This document shows positions 48,198 to 59,895 of a stretch of 64,000 nucleotides of DNA, one piece after another; within the stretch, counting starts at the first letter, position 1, and every line of letters begins with the position of its first letter. This DNA comes from Clavulina sp. PMI_390 (lineage: Eukaryota > Basidiomycota > Agaricomycetes > Cantharellales > Hydnaceae). A model generated the notes under the pieces. The model searched no databases and had not been told where the DNA came from. It saw only the letters and a program-made list of their open reading frames with translations. The stretch covers positions 410,945 to 474,944 of the forward strand of contig WIDE01000016.1 of NCBI GenBank assembly GCA_015039315.1, read 5' to 3'. Both the position numbers and the translations under genes were made by a program.

Positions 48198-50644
48198 ATG
48201 CCTGGAAGACCTCGTGCAGGCTCTGCAGCTGCACCAACGAGCCGCTCACTCAAGGCTTCTGCGGCTGCACTCGCAGAATCGCTCGCTGGGACTAGCAGTG
48301 CTCCTTCTTCAGCGTCTAAGAAAGAGAAGGCTGGATTAGGAAAGCGCAAGCGCCAGATTTCGTCTCGCTCTCCATCACCGACGCGCTCTGAAGCTGGAAC
48401 GAAGCGCCGCCGACGGTCTCGGAGCCGTACCCCTGCTGCATCGAGTGTGCGTGCGAGCACAGCTGGTCCGACCACTGGCGCTGCGGCGAATGCTCGCATA
48501 TTGGCGGCTTTGAAGGCGAGAGATGATGTTGTCCTACCTGTGTCTCATCCGCGTCCTTGTCGGCAACTTTTTGTCTGGGGCAATGGCGACATGGGTCAGT
48601 TTGGTCTTGGGCTCGACACTGTGAGCGCTCTACTTCCATCAGAGCATTTGCAATTTCCCCTGTTAGGCTGGCATGTTGAGACTGTTCTATTCTAAGTTAG
48701 GGGACATACCTAAGCCTCAGGTGCATTCCATCATGCAACACCTCGCCACCTCAGGGGGCCTTGGCTTAGAGCCTGGTGCAGGTCTCGAAGCTATCGCTTG
48801 TGGGGGAATGCATTCCCTTGCCATTGATGAATCAGGCAGGGTGCGTTCCGTAATACCGCCATGGACGACGTTGTCATGCACTAATGAATTTTTGCTATCT
48901 AGATCTGGTCGTGGGGGATCAATGACAACGCATCGCTGGGAAGGAGGACGGTAGATGTCTACAATCCTGCAAATCCAGATATACCACTGGATCCGGAGAT
49001 TCTCGAGACCGCTCCTACGGTCATCCCTACATTGTTGGACGAGGAATTCAGGGCGGTGAAAGTCGCTGCAGGCGACAGTGTCAGTGTGGCTCTTGGTATC
49101 AAGGGCGAGCTCCGTGTCTGGGGGAGTTTTAGAGTGGGTCTATTTCTCATCGAAACTATCCATGCTATATGGCTCATCGCCATCTCTCCTAGTCCTCTGA
49201 CGGCTTACTGGGATTCGATGGGCGCCCTGGATCGTCGAATACTCAGATCGTCCCTATCGCGATGCCTACACTTCAGCAACATGAATTTGTCGATATTGCG
49301 TGCGGGACAGACCATATCATTGTTTTGTCAAAGACTGGTTTTGTATACGCATGGTTAGTTCTTATCCGATCGCTCCTTTTACGAAAAGGAAAACTGATCG
49401 TGGAATGCCCATGTTCTAATCATAGGGGTAACGGACAGCAGGCACAGCTCGGTCGAAAAATCATTGAACGCCGAAAGACGAATGGGTTGGATCCTGAACG
49501 CCTCGCTATCCGAAACATCGTCGCGATTGGCAGCGGTAGTTATCACAGCTTCGCCGTTGACCGCAATGGACATGTGTATGCTTGGGTGAGCTTCATCTAA
49601 TCAACTGCTTCACCCCTTTGTACCAACTGGGCTAACATGGCTATTCAGGGCTTGAACTCACTTGACCAGACAGGAGTCGATCAAGACGCGGGTGGTTCAG
49701 CATCGATCGTTAGCACGCCCTCAATTGTTTCTTCTCTCATACCCTCCAACCTGAATGGTCGTCGAGTGACTGCAATCTCTGGTGGTGAACACCATACCCT
49801 CTTCCTTCTCTCCGACGGTAGTGTCTGGGGCTGCGGTCGATGCGATGGCTATGAGCTCGGACTCGCTGATGACCATCCAGCACTAAAGGAGGTCGATGAA
49901 CGCCGGCTTCAAGCTGAGGAGAAATGGAGGCGGAAACGTGCAGCTGTGCTTGCTAAGAGGGAGAAAGAAGAAGAGGCCAGGGTGAAGCGGCGCGCTCGAT
50001 CGATGAGCCGCGCTGCCGCCTCTGCGCCAAACTCTCCTCATCGTCCCCCATCCTCTTCCACAAGGGCGGGGAGGTCTTCTCAGACACATATAGAAGATGA
50101 AGACTTGCCAAGTACTCAACCCGCGGACACAGAAGATGACGACGAGCGGGGACGTTCGACAAGCATCGTCAACCGGATGCTGACTGCCTCTCACTCCAAC
50201 GGGAGCATGGTATCTCATACGCCGAGCTTCCATCAACTGCCCGACGAGTGGGCATCGGATAAGCCACCGCCACAGAATGAGTTTGTTTCCACTCCGGTTC
50301 CTATTCCCTTCCCTCCTCCTCCGTCGGCCGCAGAGCTTGCCATTGACAGTGAGCTAGCAAACGACCCACCTTTCCCCGCCTGGTCGGACACGTTCTATCA
50401 AGCCCCTCCGGATGATCCAGTCGTCCAAATTTCCGCTGGTACGCGGCATAACCTTGCCGTGACCAAGGCTGGGCATGTGTACGCTTGGGGATTCTCGCCT
50501 CAGAATGCGCTCGGATTGGGTGAAAAAGAGGAGGCTGCTAAAGTACCAACACGAGTTAGAAGCGAATCGTTGCTTGGTTGGAAGGTTGTCAATGCCAGTG
50601 CGGGAGGGCAACACTGCTTGGCTCTCGCCCTTCCACGTGCATGA
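48198..50644 (+). CDS. RCC1/Pim1 Ran guanine-nucleotide exchange factor
   Basis: Six exons (about 48198-48618, 48697-48839, 48902-49134, 49190-49354, 49427-49584, 49649-50644) encode about 700 residues. An N-terminal Lys/Arg-rich tail (KRKRQISSRS, KRRRRSRSR) resembles an NLS and DNA-binding tail. RCC1 blades follow: LFVWGNGDMGQFGLG, AIACGGMHSLAIDESG, IWSWGINDNASLGR, VKVAAGDSVSVAL, FVDIACGTDHIIVLSKTG, IGSGSYHSFAVDRNGHVYAW, ISGGEHHTLFLLSDGSVWG and ISAGTRHNLAVTKAGHVYAW. The GxDH/GxxH positions fit the Ran GEF family (Pim1/Prp20) on chromatin. Unusual is an insertion of about 170 residues (49885-50390) between late blades, made of a charged helix (EEKWRRKRAAVLAKREKEEE) and a disordered, acidic part. 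This makes it longer than the usual 420-490 residues. Confidence 0.88.
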
Positions 50645-51189
50645 TATTCCTCGCACCAAAGACAAGTTTTCTTATTTCATACAGTTAACCACTCCCGATG
50701 GACATTTCCACTCCTTGCTCAATCTTTATTGCTATCACTCACACTCCTTGCTGCAGAGCAACCACATGTTAGCTATCATACACGTTGCTCAAATCTCTTA
50801 ACTAAGTCAATCCTTGGTTTTCGTTCCTCTGTTATAGCCACACTTGGCGAGTTATTCTATACATTGAATCATAGCCATTATCTCATAAAATAAAGTATGT
50901 GAGGATTGCTGCCTGGTGTGGATCTAAGTACCAGCAAGAAATGCTGCTGAAATCCGTGGCCCAATACGGATCAAGACGATTGCTGGCCACAGACAACGCG
51001 GCGCGCACCGCAATACATTGATATTGCATTAGCCTTGAGCCGTCACCTTGCCTTGCAGTAAACTTTCCTGGACATGAATTTGTCCACACGCCGGTGGGCT
51101 TTCAACGGTTCATACGCTATATGGGACGCTAGGAATGCAGCTTAGCGTCTAATCCAACCATCTAGATACAAAACACTCTGGTGGGCAGT
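50645..51189. other. Spacer between convergent genes
   Basis: Convergent 3' region between RCC1 and the inverted DUF6534-like copy. I see no gene or repeat. Confidence 0.45.
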
Positions 51190-53192
51190 TCAAACTACAC
51201 CACCAGATTCTGGGGTGGCTGAAACCTCGGCGTTGCTTTCGATAGCTTGGGGATGTCGAGATTGTTCCAAAAAACTAGGGGCGTTGAATGGGAATATTGT
51301 TTCCGGTGAAAGCGCTCGATGCGATGGTTTTGGATGCCGGCATATGACCTGGAGCGAAAAACTTGGCGTAGGGATACTCTGATCAGGCGGTATGAGGGCC
51401 CGTAATGCGCTTCGCAAGTGAAGACTTGAAACCCTTCAACTATGTGGCAAAGGCGGAGGTTTGGGAATGGCTCACTTTGCAAGGACCGCACAAATCATCA
51501 ATGACGGGGTCCACTGGAATCGGCGAGAAAAACTCCATGAGAAGTCGAGGTATAGGCGTAGAAAGGGCTTAACAAACCATTCCGAGACTAATATTAACCG
51601 CGGTTAATTTTAGGATACCCTGTAATGAGGTACGAGACAATCAGACCTGGACCTGCAGGCTTGGACCCCGGGTGACTCACAGAGATGAGGAAGAATACTG
51701 CAATGACAGAACTCGCAGCTCCAGTCGTCACACCGTAAAGGGTGATCAATTTCATCATAGAGTTTGTCCTGAAAATATAAATATTTTGGTGAGGGCAGTT
51801 GTTTGAAGCAAGGGCGCAAAGCAGCAAGCAACCCGAAGGAAATACGGCTCACGATCCGAAACCGTGTTTCTTCCTCATCAAGTATGCGAGATAACTTGCC
51901 ATGAAGGTATCCGTTACGGCCTAATAAGGCGATATAAACAACACGAGCAACGATCATCTGCCTAAAGGTCGCCGATTAATGCTCTTACGATTAACGAGTT
52001 CCACACAGTCTGTGGCCACCCCGCGGAAGAGTTTTGGTGCGATTCGATCTTATTAGTGTCTAAGAATGAGTCATGAGTGTGGCAGCCGATAAGTGGATAG
52101 GGTGATTGGAAGTTACTAACAAATGCCGAAGGCTAACATCCGAACAGGATCCCACACAGCATCACATTTCAGTTAGTCATGCCCTCCATCAAGTTTGGCA
52201 ACACTACCAACCAAGTGTTATAGATATCAACACTACCTGTTAAGTGCTTATCAATGATGAGAAGGAGCAGAGTAAAGATACTGGCATTTCTGCATGAAAC
52301 TCACCAATAAAAAGGTTACGCAAGGATCTTGCCCATCTATAGATTAGAAGTGCATCGTGTGTCATAATCTAGTTCTGGAGCCAGCAATGTTGTAAAGTGG
52401 GCCCATACATGCTCCAAGACGGGAAGCGAAATACATCTGTGTCAATGTCGTCGTCAACATCTAAAACAAAGCCATTTGTATCAATGGACATAATCGGAGC
52501 AAACGAGGCGGCAATGATGAGTAGAAGCGACTTGCCCAATGTACCCCAAGATAGTGAAGCTCCCTTTGGCGTTTGTCAGAGTAGTCGTAGTACTAGCGTC
52601 AACGCGAGCGGATATGATACGATACCATGTTGTCGTATAGAAAATTCCGGTATCCTTCATCGCCCGAATAAGCTCAGAATATGCCGCTTTTGCGCAAACG
52701 AAGCTTATCAAAGGATATGGATGAGTATTCTTCTTTCGTCCGTACGGGGTAAAGCCACGCACAAGAAGAAATTTTGCAAAACCCTGTCATGAACGACGTT
52801 ACCTATCGTGCCTTGCTCGCTCGAATAATGACGGACGTACCAGAAAATTAGGACCTAAACCAGTTATGCAGGGCAATAGATGAAGCTGTTATTAGGGACT
52901 GATATCAGGATATATAAAATCCCCCACTAGTAGCTTGAGAGTATTTGGATCCCTTGGAAATCTCCGGAAATAGAGGTACATTTGAACCTGTGCGACACCG
53001 GTCCAGCTTGATAAACCAAAGGGGATCCCGGAGCGAGAACGCAAGCACACTGAACAACAACTCTGCGAGCCATTATGATCGAGGCTCTTACAAACTGTTC
53101 AAGACAACGCCGACCAAGAAGTGTTTGAGATATGGAGATACATATAGCTGTGAGTTGAGGTACGAGGGACCCGAGATAGACGGAATCTCCAT
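51190..53192 (-). CDS. DUF6534-like multi-pass membrane protein, copy 5
   Basis: Minus-strand relative of the array at 12-24 kb. The start ATG at 53192 gives MEIPSISGPS...YLKHFLVGVVLNSL; the frame open further upstream meets a stop and has no earlier ATG that fits. Exon 2 encodes WTGVAQVQMYLYFRRFPRD and exon 3 is the 14-nt 52841-52854 (VLIFW). Later exons carry AAYSELIRAMKDTGIFYTT, MLTTTLTQMYFASRLGA, YGQDPCVTFLL, AVTDTFMASYLAYLMRKK and TNSMMKLITLYGVTTGAASS. The last exon begins SLHLRSALRALIPPDQS and ends at 51190. Exon sizes and phases match the plus-strand copies. It is about as diverged from them as copy 1 is. No frameshift was seen in the exons checked. Function unknown. Confidence 0.72.
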
Positions 53193-54428
53193 CAACAAAC
53201 TGATTTTCGCGAGGGGTTGGACACGAGAGGAGACGAATGATGAGTTGAGCCCTTTTGATGCTCGAAAAACCTCCACAGCAATGGTTTTCTATGGCCGACA
53301 GAATTACCATAACTGACCTTCTGCGGTGGGGCATGGGACAGAGGCTAAAGTGGTTATTGCGCTGGAGTTACCCCGTCTGGACCGTCTTGCTGAAGACAAT
53401 AGAGTTAGGACTCGAATGATTCTATTTCTGATCGGCCGGAATTTAAGCGTGCTATGATAAACACCTAGCCAACGGTGGCGTGAGAAGTAACTTGCTCCTT
53501 CGTGGTCGGCGAAACTACTCCCTGCAGCCCGCTGAACGTACAGTCAGGAGGTGCACATAGACTATCGGGCCGGGGAACGCGCACGCTGTTTTGTGCGGCA
53601 GGATACGTCAATACAGCCAAATAATGGGTATGTGCTCGTGAGTTCTCGTTGACGGTGTAGTCCAAAACTTCCTTTTCGGAGCTGACCGGAGCGATCGTGC
53701 TATTCACTGCACAGTTATAGCTGATCAGGAAAAGGGCAAATGCAACTACTGGGGTCAATGATGAAGTATAAGTTGAATCAGCTAGTTACCGATCACCGGG
53801 TGAGCTGTAAACATAATTCACTTCAATGCATGAAACCATCTTGGATTTAGATGGATAATATGATTGTCATTGGTCCATTGAAAAGGATAGGAAGGTGGAG
53901 AGGGCCAGCGGAGCGGCGTGGGCTTTGGCGAACGGTCAAATGAGTCTTCGCATTCAATCGGGCTTCAGAATATCGCACTGTCAAGGAGCATAGACTGCCA
54001 GATATGGATGCCCAACATCCGGAAAGAACCCTGAACTAAGTGGCGTTTTGACTGGCTTCTTGAGGGTTGCTGCTCCGCGCACGAGCCAGCTCCCGTAGGG
54101 AGATGTTATCTTTATATATTCTTATTATATGATTGAATCAGGCGGTAAAAGTTTCATCTGTTTGTTGCGGCTCATCTAGATAAGTCCTCCTAGTTCCGAT
54201 TGAAGCCACGTCGGCTTTAGAAAGGAGAATGTTGGAATACGCTGAGGTGAGTTGGCTATGTCGGGTGCAGAATATGTGCAGAATGCTTCAGGTGCCATGT
54301 CGCCATTTATGTAGCTGTCGGGCTTGATTGCCGCCGAATGCAAGTAGTAGGTGTAGGGGATCAGCGAGCATGGGATTAGGAGTACGCGGATAAACACTAA
54401 GCAAGTCCGAACCATGCTTCGAGCGTCG
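53193..54428. other. Region with possible small minus-strand genes
   Basis: Two minus-strand open frames have hydrophobic starts: 54176-54415 begins with a real ATG (MVRTCLVFIRVLLIPCSLI) and 53465-53758 has FALFLISYNCAVNS after a likely intron acceptor. Neither has a recognisable domain. They could be exons of one small secreted or membrane protein gene, or chance. The region otherwise shows nothing. Confidence 0.3.
54176..54415 (-). CDS. Possible small secreted or membrane protein
   Basis: A 79-codon frame from a true ATG, with a hydrophobic N-terminus (about residues 5-27) that could be a signal peptide or anchor. It has few cysteines and ends in a Pro-rich stretch. It lies 14 bp downstream of the TFIIA gamma stop on the same strand, so it may simply be part of that gene's 3' end or a chance frame. 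Confidence 0.2.
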   Translation of the reverse strand: MVRTCLVFIRVLLIPCSLIPYTYYLHSAAIKPDSYINGDMAPEAFCTYSAPDIANSPQRIPTFSFLKPTWLQSELGGLI

Positions 54429-54943
54429 TTACTCTACATGAGTACAGGACACTATCCGTATTCTAGGAACATTGATTGTCTGACTCCCATCCATCTTGAA
54501 GGTCGCATTTTGGATCTCGAATATTCGTACATCCTCAACAAGACGATTGATGTGTATACGGCCCTAAGGGACATTCAGTGGTAGAACACAGAGCAGATAT
54601 GGCGCAAGAGAGGGTCCAAGAATATTAGAGATTATGGTACCTTGACGGTGGCCGTGGACTTCACTTCTTTCCTCAGGGCCTCAGACACCGATTTGTCAAA
54701 CTTCACGAGGAATGTCAGGATGTAAGGGGCAAATAGTTTCATAGACTCGCATACCTGGAGCAACATGTTCCTAGCAAGTTGTGGGGAGATAGAGCCGTTC
54801 GTGATGAGTTCGTCAAGCGAGTCTGCCAGGGCGAATCCTATCCTACGAAGTATCAAAACATTCAAAATGAACTCTACAGATGTAGAATACGAAGGATAGG
54901 ATATTTACGAGGATTCACGATACAGCTCATAGAATGAAGACAT
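54429..54943 (-). CDS. TOA2: TFIIA small (gamma) subunit, diverged
   Basis: Four exons (54909-54943, 54755-54842, 54641-54700, 54429-54563) join in frame to 105 residues, close to the usual 105-122. [20 protein letters not shown] and [21 protein letters not shown] form the N-terminal four-helix part. [20 protein letters not shown] follows. The C-terminal beta-barrel part has [21 protein letters not shown], matching the conserved end. TFIIA stabilises TBP on the TATA box. The usually near-invariant stretch between these (CDDVWTF in most species) reads VEDVRIFEI here, losing the Trp. It might be a paralogue beside a normal gene elsewhere, or a lineage-specific change. It sits in a stretch of few genes next to DUF6534 copy 5. 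Confidence 0.85.
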
Positions 54944-56802
54944 TTTGAGATACAAAACGTCTAAACCGCTGCTCCCTGGCGGGAAAAGGCTGTGCTTAGG
55001 CGCTAGTACAGGTCATGATCACAAGTCACGTCACTCACGTGCAAGACCGGTTCCGACCCCAACACACCACCCACTAATACTGTCCACTTTCTGGCGCCCT
55101 CCTCGTACTCACGAAAAACCCTTGAGATAATTGTGGGACTGAATTAATCGTAGAGCGGGATGGGATGAGGCGGGAGCGTCGGCAGAGGGCAAAGCACATC
55201 TATGATTCAAGTCGGCAATTAGCACCTCCCACCGTGTGTGGGAGAGCATCTGGGTCATGGGCTAACTATCCCCCCCAATCATATAAGCTTGAGAGGATTA
55301 TGTTGTTCGATAGCCTGTTCCGGGACTGTAGGATGTCGCTTTTGAGGTCTGATCAATAAAGTCGCTTGCCTGGAGGCTAGTAGTTCCTAGCAGTGATTCT
55401 AATATTTCCCAATGACATAACTGATAACCTGGAACTGAATTGTTTATCACCAAAAAAATTACTACTGGATTCGGGATAGGGAAGTTTGGGCAGATCGAAG
55501 CCTTGATACCAACCAGTTCTTCTACTGCAATGTATACCCCAGTAGCCGAATTTCTGCATAGGCCGGTGCAATGCCCCTCGGTGTGTATCATAACGTGAAA
55601 TGTTTCGCCTGGCAAATCAAAGGTGACCATGAATCTAAGCAAGCTGTTGGGACATCTCACTCTATTCATGAAACTTGAGCTGCGGCTGAGTTGTCCGCTC
55701 AAACAGGAGCAGGCAGGATGCCACAATCTACAGGGATATACCCGTCAACGGCACAAGAATTTGACCCTTCAGTCGGAATGGTTTTTTGTGCATGCATTCA
55801 GCACCGGAATGCCCTGAAATTTTGCATACCTATACACCATATGTATACCCACAGTGTAGAGTTGGTCGATTGCTGTATGGATGCCGCTGAAAGAGCTGCT
55901 GGACGTCGCGATCGTGGGACAGGGTTTTCGGGCCAAAAGTAGTCAACGGCAAAAGGTGACATGTGTGACAGTTTCAGTACCTATATGGCGAAAAACCTTC
56001 TCCATGGTACTATTGGTATCATCGAATACGCGTAGATGAGCACGGTGGGTTAACTCTTTAAATTTGGCGGCGGTTTGGGGATGAGTGGTGCACCACGTCG
56101 AGCCGCTCGACCTCATTGCCTCTTTTGTGTCGCGCTTTCCTTGCATTTCCTAATCACCTTCCCTCATCTTCTCAACCGCATTAGGTTTCTAACAAAGAAA
56201 TAATTTAATTTGGAGCGCCTATCTATACCTCATCACAGTGCTTGGTACTACGGGTGCAGCTCTTCCAAACGACGCAGTGCGTCTGACAGCAAGACGGATC
56301 TGTCACGCTCAGAGGGGACTTGATCTTGGACTTAGATCATGATATACCCCGCAGTTAGAACTCCATGAGGTCCTTTGGCAGCATACATACAGTGTATTAC
56401 TGAAGGGGCTGAGCTGATACATGCCAGATTCGGGACATAGATCGACATATCTGAGCAACATGGTGGAAAATCACCGAATTTTACAGTTGGTGACGGCGTC
56501 AAGCAGCGAGTACGAATCATGCTTGCTTAAGATTCAGCCAAAAGACGCACGATTGAATGTTCTGTCTACTACAGATTTCTGTTATTTCTGCCGTTCTTTG
56601 CTGTAGCACGAGCACGGTTTTTGCCGTTGACTACGGAATTGCCGTTGACGGGTATATACCTGTAGTCATTACATTGTTGTCATTGATGCAACAGGTCTTT
56701 ATTTCAAAGAGAGCGGCCATACATCGATCTTATAAGTTATGATTTTATGATGATCCCGTACATCCTGTCTGTACTCAGTGATCTGGTCGCAGGCGCTGAA
56801 GG
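54944..56802. other. Gene-poor stretch
   Basis: Nearly 1.9 kb between the start of TFIIA gamma and the end of ELP5. Open frames are short, overlap on both strands and show no domains. No repeat or terminal inverted repeat was noticed. Confidence 0.45.
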
Positions 56803-58126
56803 TCATATGTCGAGATCCTCGTCTGGATCGTCGTCATCCACGTCGTCAGCAGAATCAGGGTCGTAAAGAATGGCACCGGCGTCTGCCACTCGTCCTGAGG
56901 GTATATTGGAGTAGGATGTCGTGATTAAATCGCCATGACTAAGGAACGCAGGAAAGTCAACACGTTGCTCACCTTCGTGAGCATATGGAAGTGGCACTTG
57001 TGCTCGTGCAGCTTGTTGTTCATCGGTAAGATTGAGATTAAACGAGAGAGACGCAGTGGGGTCGTTCGATTGTGTTGTGTTGGGCCTCAGTGGTACAGGA
57101 TTAGTAGTATGTTTGGGAATAGTGCTGTACTCCGCCTCGCTTATAGGTAGTCGAACCCCAGTAAGGTCCTTCAACGAAGTGAGGTCCATCCAAGGTATAC
57201 TGCGAACCAATCTACCAGTCCCAGAGTTATCCTCTGCGATTCTCCATCCTTCCAGCTTGCGCTCTAGCCCCCGCTTCGACGACGCCGAACCGACAGCTCG
57301 TGTAACTATCTCCATGACTCCCTCAGCCAACGGCTGGACCCGAACAATATCCTCTTCCTCGGATGAGAGATTTGGCGAGAAAACTAGGCCTTCGCCCTCC
57401 TCACGATCTGCTGCAGGGAGGAATAGTGACCAGAACTTTTCTGGTGAGGCTCCGACCGGTGGAGGTACGGCAAGGTAAGATAGGGCGAGATGTCGTATCA
57501 AGAGGGGTGAATGAAGCGTGATAGACGTGAAAGAGGATGAAAATGAAGGCGGTGTGAGTAGCTTGATGAGTGGGGATGCTGAGGCCAGGGAGAGGATGAG
57601 ACGGGATGGATGTGGGCGATCTTGAATTGTTGCGAACAGCGCGCGCAAACGCTTTACTGTTATGGATACGGATGAGTAGTCACTAGAAAGCGTATCTACA
57701 TCATCGATGATAACAGTTGCCCCAAGAGTGGATGCGTCTGCACAAGAGAGTGAAAAGTTGCTCTTAATCAGAGGCGAAAGTCAAGAATTGATGACTCACG
57801 GCTTGCTAATATAGAGCTGCATTCAGAGATAGGATTGGACCATTCACTATATCCAGGCACCTTGTCAGTCCAGTCTAGCGCTTGAAGATTGGCGTGAGCC
57901 CCTTCATCAAGGCATGACGGCGGTGTCGACAAGCAAAGCAATAGAGCATGAGCGGAAGAGCTGAGCAAAGGAATGAGACTGATAAAATGTCGTATATTCG
58001 GCGCGAGTCTCACTTCAACGTTGCTTTGAGTGCTTGCCGAAGGAATGGGAGGGGTTCTTGTGATCCATCGCTCAAGATGAGGACAAGACGAGATTTATCC
58101 TTGGCAAACAAGTCGTCGAGAGACAT
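56803..58126 (-). CDS. ELP5: Elongator complex subunit 5
   Basis: Exons 58014-58126, 57800-57978, 56973-57737 and 56803-56894 give 382 residues. The start is MSLDDLFAKDKSRLVLILSD. A RecA-like core without a P-loop includes SAHALLLCLS and ATVIIDDVDTLSSDYSSV. The C-terminus has the family signature: SFNLNLTDEQQAARAQVPLP, YAHEG, then ILYDPDSADDVDDDDPDEDL. That acidic YDPD-ADD-DDPDEDLDI end is characteristic of Elp5/Iki1. Elp5 forms the Elp456 ring, which supports Elongator in adding the cm5 group to wobble uridine of tRNAs. The gene is compact with short introns and no neighbours of related function. Confidence 0.87.
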
Positions 58127-58674
58127 CGAAAAACCACTCGTGAGAGGTCAGAGTGTATGTTAAATGATGTTCTTGGAAACAGCGTTGTAGAGGAGAAGTG
58201 TCAAAGGTGATCAGGTCCAGAAGAGCGCTGATGAACGATGTTCGGCATCGGCTAGTGTGACTCCTTGCGATAGCGAACCAGTCTGTTCAGTCCGTCGCAG
58301 GAGCGATTGGGGTTATCAACACAAATATGAAATGCCAATTACGATAGGAGGATAGTGAAACTCATACATCGTTGAGATCCGCATTGACCCAAATTTGCGT
58401 ACGAAGGTTACATACAAGAAACGAGGAAAAAAAACACATCGGCTAGGGTATGATATCAAACCATATCAAATAGATAAGAAATAGGGGGCGCGGAGTACCA
58501 CATAAAATGGGCGAGGAAGATAATGGATGTCGGAGGATATCGCGGGCATAAAATAAAGGACTTCGACAGAGAAAAAAAAACTATCCGGAAATGTTCGCAA
58601 GTAGGTGGAACTGGTAACGCATGGATGTGGGCATAATGGCATAAGGCAGATTCTTGGTCATCGGCTTGCCAGGA
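58127..58674. other. Spacer between ELP5 and the next membrane protein gene
   Basis: Two same-strand genes are separated by about 550 bp holding the ELP5 promoter and the 3' flank of the next gene. I see no gene or repeat. Confidence 0.45.
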
Positions 58675-59895
58675 TCAATCAGAAGCGGCCATAAGCAGGC
58701 GGCGGCGAGAGGTTGGAGTGTATGGAAGTGATTTCTTGGCTTTGGTAGGCTTTGGCGGCACTTGCGAGAGAATCTCCGCAACGGCGAAGGACAAAGCCGT
58801 CGCGGCACTGATAATCCTGGTCTTTGAGCTGAGGACGCTCTCAGGAATTCCGTAAGAGGTCGCAACCGCAGAGGCGAGTCGAACAATGCCAGCGGAAATC
58901 TCGTCGACCGAATCACGGTTTCGGAAGGAGATGAGGGTGCCCGCAATATAAGGCAGCACGACCGTGGGGATGAGCCACGCAACAAGAAGCACGCTGAAGT
59001 CTTTCGACAACAAGGTTTGGCCCGAAGGGTACGGGACCTGGAGGGTGTAGGGTGCTTTAAATCCAACCCGCTCGGCGGGAAGCACCAGCTGCAGAGGACG
59101 CAATGTCATTGAGAGCCCCAAGAAAGCAAATAGATTTGGTGCTAACCTTGTAGTAGAAGACTGGAACGGCAGTGTAAAGCAGAATGGCGAGCTCACAGAC
59201 AGCGGAAACACGAGCGATATTCATCGAGTTGGACATGAACTAAAGAAAGCATGGTCAGCAACAACATATTAGGCCGAAGGTGGCTTAGCTCGACTTACTT
59301 CCTGAGTGAATGAAAGTGCTTTATCGCTTTCTTCGCCTACTGCCTGACTGGCCTGATTGAAGTTGGCCACAACGAGCTCGGTACTCGGGCGGAAACGCTG
59401 GATCGCGTTCGAGAGGAAGACCGCCGGAGATGGCGGGAGCGCCACACGGGAAGGTGTGACAGGGAGACCCACGGCGGTAGTAGTCACTGCAGTCTCTGTC
59501 TCCGGGGTAACCTCTTCCTCCTCGACAAGTTCATCCTCCTCTTCATCCTGCCTGATCGGGGATGAAGAGGGGTGCAGGGGGGAGGAAGACCCGGTTTGGG
59601 CCGGGAACGTAAGACGAGTAAGTCGCCCAATAGGCTTTCTTCCCATGAGAGGGTCTTCCCGTCTGTTGAGCCATCAGGCTTGAGACATCAGCTACGAGCC
59701 TCTACGGGGAGTAGTAAGGTGGAAACTTACGGGAGTTTCTGGATAGTACGGGCATTGTAGAGTGCTATAAACAGGCATTCAAGTACCATGAGCGTCCCAT
59801 CGATCGCGTGGGGGAGTCTTCTTATCGCGCATACCTCGGAATCGGGGGTTCTCCCTGTGAAGCACTTCCTGCGTCTCGAGCGCATTTTTGATCAT
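58675..59895 (-). CDS. Multi-pass membrane protein of unknown function
   Basis: Exons 59835-59895, 59731-59764, 59299-59662, 59147-59239 and 58675-59088 join in frame to 321 residues from the ATG at 59895. The frame stays open upstream to a stop near 59975, so an earlier exon could add residues. The N-terminal part contains EDPLMGRKPIGRLTRLTFPA, an acidic stretch (DEEEDELVEEEE) and Thr/Pro-rich sequence. Helices follow: VCELAILLYTAVPVFYY, FSVLLVAWLIPTVVLPYIAG, and a weaker one around ISAATALSFAVAEIL. The C-terminus is basic (KPTKAKKSLPY, SRRRLLMAASD). I do not recognise the family. Splice signals and coding texture support a real gene, perhaps at the nuclear envelope or ER. Confidence 0.7.
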
